The notes beneath the pieces were generated by a model. That model was not told the origin of the DNA and made no database searches. It was given only the letters and a program-made list of their open reading frames with translations. The position numbers and the translations under genes are program-made. A stretch of DNA of 64,000 nt. Origin: Methylacidiphilum caldifontis. GTDB lineage: Bacteria; Verrucomicrobiota; Verrucomicrobiia; Methylacidiphilales; Methylacidiphilaceae. Every line of letters starts with the position of its first letter. Position 1 is the stretch's first letter. The stretch lies in contig NZ_CP065957.1 of NCBI RefSeq assembly GCF_017310505.1, positions 372,001 through 436,000 of the forward strand, in the 5' to 3' direction. Below, in pieces: positions 49,544 through 57,617 of this stretch.

Positions 49544-52500
49544 GCAGCAATTTTGTTCATCTTCACCTCCATTCCGATTACAGCCTTCTGGATGCATCAG
49601 CAAGGATTAAAGACATTGTCGGCAAAGCCAAAGAGCTGGGGATGGCTGCTGTTGCTCTGACCGATCATGGCAATCTCTATGGAACTATTGAATTCTACAA
49701 GGCCTGTGTCAGTCAAAATATCAAGCCCATCATTGGATGTGAAGCTTACATTACTCCCGGGAGCCGCTTTGATAGAAAAGGGAACAGGACCCCTATTTAT
49801 CACATGACCTTACTGGCTAAAAACAACCAAGGCTACAAAAATCTTTTGAGACTTATATCTCTAGCCCACCTAGAGGGATTTTACTATAAGCCAAGGATTG
49901 ACATTGATCTTCTTAAAGAATATGGGAGGGGTCTTATTGGCACCAGTGGGTGTATGAATGGAGCGATTCCACAAAAAATACTTGAAGGAGACTTGAAAAC
50001 CGCAAGGAAGATCGCTGAAGAACTCAGTCAGATCTTTGAACCGGACTGTTTTTATCTTGAAATTCAAAATCATGGTCTAAAAGAAGAAAAAGAAATCAGA
50101 GAGGTGCTTGCTGATTTTGCCCAAAGCATGGGGTTACCCTTAGTGGCGACCAACGATGTCCATTATATAGAACAAGAGGACGCCCAGTTTCATGATGTTT
50201 TACTTTGCATAGGGACTGCCAGTCAAATTCATGACACTAAAAGAAAGAAATATCCTTGTTCAGAGTTTTTCTTTAAGACCCCTCAACAGATGGCTGAACT
50301 GTTCAAGGAATATCCCCAGGCAGTAGAAAATACCTTGAACATTGCGAATAGCTGCGATGTCACCATTGAACTCGGCAAAAACCATTATCCTACTTACAAC
50401 CCACCTCCCCCCTATAAATCTCAAGAAGAATATTTAAGAAAGCTGTGTTACGAAGGACTTCAAAAAAGATACGCTCCCAACATCAATGAAAAAATCAAAG
50501 AAAGACTGGAATATGAACTTTCCGTGATTGAAAAGACCGGTTTTTCAAGTTATTTCCTTATCGTTTGGGATTTCATCCATTATGCCAAAAAAGAAGGTAT
50601 TCCCGTCGGTCCGGGAAGAGGCAGCGCTGCAGGCAGTCTTACGGCCTACGTTTTAGAAATAACCGATATCGATCCACTCAAGTACGGCTTGGTCTTTGAA
50701 AGATTTTTAAATCCTCAAAGGGTTTCTCCACCAGATATCGACATCGACTTTTGTTATAACCGCCGGTCCGAGGTCATCGATTATGTAAGGAAAAAATATG
50801 GAGAATATTCTGTAGCTCAAATTATAACTTTCGGTACTCTTGGAGCAAAGATGGCGGTCAGAGATGTCGGCCGAGTCCTGGGGTTGAGTTACCAAGAGGC
50901 GGACCGAATAGCCAAGATGATTCCTGCTGATCCTCAAGTGACTTTAGAAAAATCCAGAGAACTCAATCCTCTTTTAGACGAACTTTGGACCAACGATCCC
51001 CAAAGCAGGGAAGTCCTTAATATCGCAACAAAACTCGAAGGGCTAACAAGACAAGCTGGAGTTCATGCTGCCGGGGTGGTGATTTCAGAAGGTGAACTTC
51101 TTAACTTCATTCCCCTAACCCGGGGTGAACAGGGTGAAATTGTAACTCAATGGTCGATGGAACCTATCGCTGAAATTGGACTGTTGAAAATGGATTTCTT
51201 GGGGCTAAAAACCCTTACAGTCATTTCTGAATGCTTGGATCTTATAAAAGAAAAAAAGAATATCCAGTTAGATCCAAGGCAGTTTCCTCTGGATGATAAA
51301 AAAACTTACGAGCTTTTAGGCCGAGGACACACCATCGGCGTGTTCCAACTGGAATCTGCAGGAATGGTTGATCTTGCCAAAAAGCTTAAGCCCGGAAATA
51401 TCGAAGATATCATCGCCCTGGTTGCCCTTTATAGACCAGGACCAATGGAAAACATTCCTGCCTATGCTGACAGAAAACTAGGCAAAGTTCCCATTACCTA
51501 TGACCACCCACTTTTAGAACCTATTCTCAAAGATACTTATGGGGTAATGATCTATCAAGAGCAGGTTATGCAAGCCGCAAACGTTCTTGCTGGCTATTCG
51601 CTGGGAGATTCTGATCTGCTGAGAAGGGCAATGGGGAAAAAAAAGCCGGAGGAAATGCGAAAGCAAAGAGACCAATTTATTAAGGGTTGCAAGGAAAAAA
51701 ATGGTATTCCAGAAGATAAAGCGATCCAGATTTTTGAAACCTTAGAAAAGTTTGCGGGCTACGGTTTTAATAAAGCTCACAGTGCTTGTTATGGTTATCT
51801 TGCTTATATAACCGCCTATTTAAAAGCTAACTACCCCGTTTTTTACCTTTGTACTCTTTTATCCAATGAATCGGGGGATGCTGAAAAAATAGAGTTGCTT
51901 GTATCCGAATGCAGAAGAATGGGTATTGCCGTATTACCTCCCGACATATCAAAAAGCGATGTTCGGTTTTCAGTCGAAAATGGGTCTATCCGGTGGGGAC
52001 TCTCTGCAATCAAAAACGTCGGAGAAGCTGCAGCAAAAGCAATTGTCGAGTTAAGGGAAAAAAAGGGAAGCTATCAATCTTTGTTCGATTTATGCTTCGG
52101 TATTGGAGGAAGAATTATAAACAAGAAAATCCTGGAGAGTTTAATTAAATCGGGGGCCTGCGACAGCCTTGGGAGAAGCCGAAAAGAATTATTAGAGAAA
52201 TTGCCTTCAATCTTATCGGCAGGAAGCAGATCTTCTAAAGAAAGATCAACTGGCCAACAAAACCTTTTTGAGGAGCAGAGTTTTATTTATTCTACCGACC
52301 AGCAACCCGTCGAGAATTTTGAAGATTACCCTCTCCACATTCGTCTCCAGTGGGAAAAAGAATTTCTAGGTACCTATTTGAGCAGTCAGCCTTTGGACGA
52401 ATGGATCCCATGGATAAATCTTTTCCAGAATGTCCCTATCTGCGCCTTAAAAGAACAAGCTGACAGCAGTCGGATCTATCTTCCCGGAATGATTACCCAT

Positions 52501-53013
52501 ATAGAGAAAAAAACAGCCCAGAAATCCAAAAAACCTTATTTTAAATTGATACTTGAAGATCAAACGGGTCAGATTGAAGTCATCCTTTTCAAGGATGACC
52601 TTCCTCCTTCTCTACTCGATCAATGGACAACCACAGCATTCGTGGTAGATGGACATCTAAGCTCTAGAGATAACGATGTATCGATTCGGGCAGAGCACAT
52701 TTATACGATTGAGCAAGCCTTGCAATCCTTGACCGCTTCGCTCCTTTTAACTATAAAAGAAGAAAAGTGGGAAGCTGATTCTTGGCAGAAACTGCATAAG
52801 CTTTTTTTGGAACACCCTGGTAATATTCCCGCTCAGTTTCGTTGTATAAAAAAGGATGGAACCGTTTATACCATCGAAGTGACAAAAGAATTCTACGTCA
52901 ATCTTTCCATCACTTTTTTAAAAAGACTTCTTTCTGTCTTGACCCTGGACTCCATTAGCTTGCAGTTAAAAAAGCCGCAATATAACTCCTTTTCTAGAAA
53001 TAAAATTCAATAG
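49540..53013 (+). CDS. dnaE: DNA polymerase III alpha subunit
   Basis: Replicative polymerase of 1157 residues. The N-terminal PHP domain has FVHLHLHSDYSLLDASARI and VALTDHGNLYG. The palm shows GPGRGSAAGSL and PPDIDIDFCYNRR with the catalytic Asp pair. QLESAGMV, VALYRPGPME and KAHSACYGYLAY are C-family landmarks. A helix-hairpin-helix region and an OB-fold (IYLPGMITHIE, then VILFKDDLPP) lie near the C-terminus. The gene is translationally coupled to the helicase and followed by aroB after four bases. Confidence 0.97.
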   Translation: MSSNFVHLHLHSDYSLLDASARIKDIVGKAKELGMAAVALTDHGNLYGTIEFYKACVSQNIKPIIGCEAYITPGSRFDRKGNRTPIYHMTLLAKNNQGYKNLLRLISLAHLEGFYYKPRIDIDLLKEYGRGLIGTSGCMNGAIPQKILEGDLKTARKIAEELSQIFEPDCFYLEIQNHGLKEEKEIREVLADFAQSMGLPLVATNDVHYIEQEDAQFHDVLLCIGTASQIHDTKRKKYPCSEFFFKTPQQMAELFKEYPQAVENTLNIANSCDVTIELGKNHYPTYNPPPPYKSQEEYLRKLCYEGLQKRYAPNINEKIKERLEYELSVIEKTGFSSYFLIVWDFIHYAKKEGIPVGPGRGSAAGSLTAYVLEITDIDPLKYGLVFERFLNPQRVSPPDIDIDFCYNRRSEVIDYVRKKYGEYSVAQIITFGTLGAKMAVRDVGRVLGLSYQEADRIAKMIPADPQVTLEKSRELNPLLDELWTNDPQSREVLNIATKLEGLTRQAGVHAAGVVISEGELLNFIPLTRGEQGEIVTQWSMEPIAEIGLLKMDFLGLKTLTVISECLDLIKEKKNIQLDPRQFPLDDKKTYELLGRGHTIGVFQLESAGMVDLAKKLKPGNIEDIIALVALYRPGPMENIPAYADRKLGKVPITYDHPLLEPILKDTYGVMIYQEQVMQAANVLAGYSLGDSDLLRRAMGKKKPEEMRKQRDQFIKGCKEKNGIPEDKAIQIFETLEKFAGYGFNKAHSACYGYLAYITAYLKANYPVFYLCTLLSNESGDAEKIELLVSECRRMGIAVLPPDISKSDVRFSVENGSIRWGLSAIKNVGEAAAKAIVELREKKGSYQSLFDLCFGIGGRIINKKILESLIKSGACDSLGRSRKELLEKLPSILSAGSRSSKERSTGQQNLFEEQSFIYSTDQQPVENFEDYPLHIRLQWEKEFLGTYLSSQPLDEWIPWINLFQNVPICALKEQADSSRIYLPGMITHIEKKTAQKSKKPYFKLILEDQTGQIEVILFKDDLPPSLLDQWTTTAFVVDGHLSSRDNDVSIRAEHIYTIEQALQSLTASLLLTIKEEKWEADSWQKLHKLFLEHPGNIPAQFRCIKKDGTVYTIEVTKEFYVNLSITFLKRLLSVLTLDSISLQLKKPQYNSFSRNKIQ

Positions 53014-53017
53014 CCCA

Positions 53018-54094
53018 ATGAATGCCCAAAGAATAACCTTAAGAGTTTCAACTCCAAGTAGAAATTATTTCGTGCATATAGCAAAGGGAATACTTAGGGA
53101 CAGCGGTTTACTTGCACAACAACTCGGGCTCGAAAAAAGGATAGCCCTCATATTTGATGAAGCTGTTAAAGCCTACGCTACAAAAATAGTTGATTCTTTA
53201 AAAGCTTATGGTTACGAAGCCAAGCTTTTGGCTATAGCTTCTGGAGAAGGCTCAAAAAGTTTTAAGACTGTTGAAATGATCGTTACAGCCCTTTCGGAAA
53301 TGGAACTGGATCGCAAAAGTACTATTATAGCTTTAGGTGGGGGTGTACTTGGAGACGTTGCCGGCTTTGCGGCTTCCATTTTTCTTAGAGGGATATCTTT
53401 TGTTCTCGTACCCACTACACTTCTAGCCATGGTTGACAGTGCAATTGGAGGCAAAACCGGTATAAACCTACCTCAAGGGAAAAATCTCATCGGCTCCTTT
53501 CACCAGCCCCTTGAGGTATGGATTGATCCAACCGTTTTGGATACACTTTCTGCTCGACTCATCAGCGCAGGAATGGCCGAAATCATTAAATATGGCATGA
53601 TTCACGACCAAGCTCTTTTGGAAGAAATCGAGAAAAAAGACAAAGCTGACTTGCTCTACTTGATTAAGAGAAGCGTGGAGATAAAAGCTGAAATCGTAGG
53701 GGCTGATGAAAAAGAAAAAACGGGGAAAAGAGCTCTTCTTAATTTTGGGCATACCCTTGGCCACGCCCTGGAGGCGGCCAACGGATATAAAGATTTGCTC
53801 CATGGTGAAGCCGTTGCCATCGGGATGCATGGGGCTTGTTTACTTTCTAACCGGCTCCTTTCTTTCCCTGAAACAGCTATTGAAAGATTGAAGAAAATTC
53901 TACGCCTTTATTCTCTTCCGCTTAAGGCCCAAGGCCTTTCCCAACGGGATATCCTAGATGCTCTTAAATTAGACAAAAAAAGAGACAGGGGAACCAATGC
54001 ATGGGTTCTTCTCAAAAACATCGGCTTACCCATAATAAGCAAAGAAATCACAAAAGAAGATGTCGATTGGCTCCTAAAAGAAATTTTGGATTAA
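53018..54094 (+). CDS. aroB: 3-dehydroquinate synthase
   Basis: Second step of the shikimate pathway. Visible: ALGGGVLGDVAGFAAS, FVLVPTTLLAMVDSAIGGKTGIN and NLIGSFHQP, the NAD and substrate-binding segments, and metal ligands in LNFGHTLGHALE and LLHGEAVAIGM. Length 358 is normal. It starts four bases after the dnaE stop, so it is probably the last gene of the helicase-dnaE-aroB series. Confidence 0.96.
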   Translation: MNAQRITLRVSTPSRNYFVHIAKGILRDSGLLAQQLGLEKRIALIFDEAVKAYATKIVDSLKAYGYEAKLLAIASGEGSKSFKTVEMIVTALSEMELDRKSTIIALGGGVLGDVAGFAASIFLRGISFVLVPTTLLAMVDSAIGGKTGINLPQGKNLIGSFHQPLEVWIDPTVLDTLSARLISAGMAEIIKYGMIHDQALLEEIEKKDKADLLYLIKRSVEIKAEIVGADEKEKTGKRALLNFGHTLGHALEAANGYKDLLHGEAVAIGMHGACLLSNRLLSFPETAIERLKKILRLYSLPLKAQGLSQRDILDALKLDKKRDRGTNAWVLLKNIGLPIISKEITKEDVDWLLKEILD

Positions 54095-54139
54095 CACCAA
54101 TATTTTTCAGGCCTGCTGCTCTTATGGCCATTTCAAGAA

Positions 54140-54651
54140 TGCGGCTACTCTATCCTTCGGTTTATATTGACATCAGCTATAGGATCAAAAATAAAGACAA
54201 AAATAATCTAAGCTTTTGGTAAAATGCCCCTCTTTTTTTATTTTTCATAAAAGGACAACTTCCTCAAAGATAGCCGATCGCTCTTGTCTTGATATGAATA
54301 AGAAACCTAAGCCCATAGGAAATACAAACCAGATTACCTAATTGCCAATGCCAGAAACGTTGTCATTTCAGGTTGTGCTTTAGGTACCGAGACTCAAGCT
54401 ATCTTAGAGTCATTGCAGTCGGAGGAAAATTCTTTCGCGACCATGGGATTAGGCATTTACAACTGCTATCCTTCACAAATTTTAGAGCTCTTAGAAAAGA
54501 TCATTTCAATGAGCTTGATTATATACAAATTTCGGTTGGGCACAGCACATCCAGCCATTTTACTTTTACTGTAAGCAACAGGATAATAAGTGGCCTTTCT
54601 TCTGAAGTCATTATCATGGAAAGAGCCCAAGGAAAAGAGCTTTCTAAATAA
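54140..54651 (+). pseudogene. dprA: Decayed dprA (smf) gene
   Basis: No intact gene lies in 54095-54928, but DprA motifs appear in order over three frames. Frame 1 (from about 54291) has NKKPKPIGN, matching the R-x-P-x-YG start of the Rossmann fold, and ends at TAA 54339. Frame 2 has NVVISGCALGTETQAILESL (SGxARGID in intact DprA), then GLGIYNCYPSQILELLEKI (GTGIDxxYPxxN). Frame 3 (to 54651) has HFTFTVSNRIISGLSSEVII, closely matching HFPRRNRIISGLSxxVxV. YPSVYIDIS near 54140 may be the older N-terminal part. Arginines of the ssDNA site are lost. The following gene is a type IA topoisomerase, the usual dprA neighbour. Confidence 0.75.
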
Positions 54652-54928
54652 GAACTTCTTGTTTACAAATCTTTAAGTATCAAAGAAACATTCCTTGACA
54701 AGCCTGTAGAAAAAAAACAGATTTTTCTGCCTCTGTGCTTTTTCCTATTCTGATCTGCTTAGAAACGAAAAAAAAACATCCCTCAACCCCCTATCAAGGG
54801 TTATATACAGGGATAGGATGAGACAAAAAGGCAAACAAAGTCTAGCTTAGGATTTACTCAAGAGAGCAACTTGTTAAAAATGCTTTTGTACATAACAATA
54901 CTTAACATAAAAAAAAGTGTAGTTCTCC

Positions 54929-57487
54929 ATGGCCAAAACATTAGTGATTGCTGAAAAACCGAGCGTGGCACAAGATATTGCTGATGCTCTAGGCGGTTTT
55001 CCCAAGGGAAGAAAAGATATTTATGAAAATGACCAGATGGTTATAAGCTCGGCAGTTGGGCATGTCGTCGAACTTTGTCTTCCTGCAGAGATGGACAGCC
55101 GCCATAAGCAATGGTCTTTATCTAACCTACCGATACTGCCTGTTTCATTTTCCCTCAAACCTATAGAAAAATCCAAAGCAAGACTTAATCTTCTGCTTTC
55201 TCTTCTTCACAGGCAGGACATAGATCTTATTATTAACGCTTGTGATGCGGGAAGAGAAGGAGAACTGGTTTTTCGCTATCTCATTCGATATGCAAACGTC
55301 AACAAACCTATCAAAAGGCTATGGTTACAATCGATGACCAAGGATGCCATTATCGAGGCTTTTAAAAATTTAAGGCCCCTTAGCGAAGTAGAGGGTTTAG
55401 CTCGTGCTGCGGTTTCGAGATCTGAGAGTGACTGGCTCATTGGAATAAACGGCACTAGGGCTCTTACCGCTCTTCATTCCCACTCCAAAGGTTTTAGGCT
55501 TACTTCGGTAGGAAGGGTTCAAACCCCTACGCTAGCGATCGTTGTCGAGAGAGAAAAAGAAATTCTTAGCTTTCAACCTAAACCTTACTGGGAAATCATA
55601 GGAACGTTTCTCTCTAAGCAGGGAGAATACAAGGGAAAATGGTTCTTGAAAGATTCATCCGAAGGGGAAGCAAACCATCCTGAAAGGATAGAGGATGAAG
55701 AACAATGTCAAAAAATCATTGAAAAATGTTTAAACAAAGAGGGTATTGTCACCGAAGAAAAAAAGGTTTCTTTGCAATCTCCTCCCCTTCTTTATGATCT
55801 AACAACCCTTCAAAGGGAAGCAAACAATCGTTTTGGCTTCAGCGCCCAAAGAACTTTACAGATTGCTCAATCCTTATATGAAAATCATAAACTCATCACC
55901 TATCCTAGAACCGACTCTAAATACCTTCCCGAAGACTACGTCCTTAGAGTAAAGGAAGTCTTAAAAAGCCTTTCCCATAGTTCTTTTGACTCTTTTAGCC
56001 AAGAGATTCTTTCCCATAATTGGGTGCAGCCTAGTAATAAGATTTTTAACAACCAAAAAGTTTCCGATCATTTTGCCATCATACCAACGACAAACAGGCC
56101 TTCCGGCATCGATAAAAGCGAAGAAAAGATCTATCAGTTAATTGTCAGAAGATTTTTGGCAGCTTTTTATCCACCCGCTCAATGGGATGTAACCAAAAGG
56201 ATCACTGTAATCGAAAAAGAAAACTTTAAAAGTGAGGGCAAAACCCTTAGATCAGCTGGCTGGTTAAAAGTCTACAGAGACATTCAATCCTCTGAAAACA
56301 GAGAAGAAGACTTGCTCTGTCCCATCGAACAGGGAGAAAGAGTTTTAAACAAGGCCCTGGAAAAAATTGCTAAGGAAACGAAACCTCCTGCCCACTTTAC
56401 GGAAGCCACCCTTCTTTCAGCTATGGAAAGTGCGGGCAAGCTCGTAGAGGATGAAACACTCAGAGAGGCGATGGCCAAGAAAGGGCTAGGAACCCCCGCA
56501 ACAAGAGCAGGCATTATAGAGGGACTCATAGAAGACGGTTACATGAGAAGACATAACGGCAAAGAGCTCATTGCCACCCCAAAAGCATTTGCCCTGATTG
56601 AACTGCTCTCTGCTGCAAACATCCAAACCTTAAGATCAGCGGAACTGACGGGAGAGTGGGAATATAAACTTCAATTGATGGAAAAAGAGAAATATCCCCA
56701 AGAAAAATTTATGGAGGAGATTTACCAACTTACCGCTTCAATCGTGGATAAGGCCAAGTCCCTAGGATCGATCAACAATCTTAAAAAGCCTCTGCCCATT
56801 GTCTCCCCACAAGGTAGCACAATTGAAGAAACCCTCTACGAATACAAATCCGTAGATAATGCTTTTCATATTAAAAAATACATTGCGGGTAGACCCCTAT
56901 TTCCCACTGAACTAGGAACACTCATCATTCAAAAAGAAATCGGACCTTTGAGAGGGTTCTATAACAAAAAAGGCGATCCTTTCAATGCTTCTTTGAGACT
57001 TGAAGATGATAAGGGGACCCTAAGGTTTGTATTCGAAAAAAACGGGGCCAAAGAAGAAAATGAGCAAATTATTTCCAAAGAACCCCTTGGTAGTTGTCCC
57101 CTGGATAATGCTCCCGTTGTTGAGGCTCAAGGATACTACGGCTGTTCCAATTATTTTTTAGCTGATAACAATGGTAACAAATGCAGTTTTAAAATAAACA
57201 AAACGATTTTAGGACAAGAAATTTCAAGAGAGGAGATGATCAAGCTTCTTCAAGAGAAAAAGACCTCTCTACTCACCCATTTTCAATCCAAGAAAAAGAA
57301 AAAAAACTTTTCTGCCTATATTGTTTTAAAAGATAATGGAAAGCTTGGCTTCGAGTTTCCGGTTAGAAAAACAAAAAAGGAAGGGGTCATTTCTGAAGAC
57401 AAAAAGGGAAAGAAAGAAAAAGCAAGACCAGTGAAGAAAAACTCTCGAAGCAAAAAAACAGGCTCCAGCAGAAAATCAAAAAAATGA
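54929..57487 (+). CDS. topB: Type IA DNA topoisomerase, topoisomerase III-like
   Basis: Single-strand-passing topoisomerase of 852 residues. LVIAEKPSVAQDIADALGG is the Toprim start (TopB uses AEKPS; TopA uses VESPAK). SSAVGHVVEL and NACDAGREGELVF are Toprim motifs with the metal-binding acidic residues. The catalytic Tyr is in LITYPRTDSKYLPED (about residue 330). PATRAGIIEGLIEDGYM is conserved. The C-terminal part has a degenerate zinc-finger-like domain (GSCPLDNAPVVEAQGYYGCSN) and a Lys/Arg/Ser-rich basic tail. It occupies the place where topA is often found after dprA. A separate topA may lie outside. Confidence 0.9.
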   Translation: MAKTLVIAEKPSVAQDIADALGGFPKGRKDIYENDQMVISSAVGHVVELCLPAEMDSRHKQWSLSNLPILPVSFSLKPIEKSKARLNLLLSLLHRQDIDLIINACDAGREGELVFRYLIRYANVNKPIKRLWLQSMTKDAIIEAFKNLRPLSEVEGLARAAVSRSESDWLIGINGTRALTALHSHSKGFRLTSVGRVQTPTLAIVVEREKEILSFQPKPYWEIIGTFLSKQGEYKGKWFLKDSSEGEANHPERIEDEEQCQKIIEKCLNKEGIVTEEKKVSLQSPPLLYDLTTLQREANNRFGFSAQRTLQIAQSLYENHKLITYPRTDSKYLPEDYVLRVKEVLKSLSHSSFDSFSQEILSHNWVQPSNKIFNNQKVSDHFAIIPTTNRPSGIDKSEEKIYQLIVRRFLAAFYPPAQWDVTKRITVIEKENFKSEGKTLRSAGWLKVYRDIQSSENREEDLLCPIEQGERVLNKALEKIAKETKPPAHFTEATLLSAMESAGKLVEDETLREAMAKKGLGTPATRAGIIEGLIEDGYMRRHNGKELIATPKAFALIELLSAANIQTLRSAELTGEWEYKLQLMEKEKYPQEKFMEEIYQLTASIVDKAKSLGSINNLKKPLPIVSPQGSTIEETLYEYKSVDNAFHIKKYIAGRPLFPTELGTLIIQKEIGPLRGFYNKKGDPFNASLRLEDDKGTLRFVFEKNGAKEENEQIISKEPLGSCPLDNAPVVEAQGYYGCSNYFLADNNGNKCSFKINKTILGQEISREEMIKLLQEKKTSLLTHFQSKKKKKNFSAYIVLKDNGKLGFEFPVRKTKKEGVISEDKKGKKEKARPVKKNSRSKKTGSSRKSKK

Positions 57488-57617
57488 GAACTGTGAAAGT
57501 GTGACTGACCCTTAATGATATTTGGAAAAGAGAGAAACATTTAATTTAACCTCTTATATACAGTGTATCTCAAAACAAGATTTTAGGCATTTTTAAAAAC
57601 TAATTAGCGGAAAACCT

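Noticed and set aside
54001-54222. Frame running out of the aroB end
   Set aside because: Its first half is an alternate reading of aroB. Only the YPSVYIDIS portion may belong to the dprA remnant.
54652-54928. TTGACA near 54700 as a promoter for the topoisomerase gene
   Set aside because: The spacing offers only CAGATT as a -10 and the site is more than 200 bases before the gene; other AT-rich options exist.
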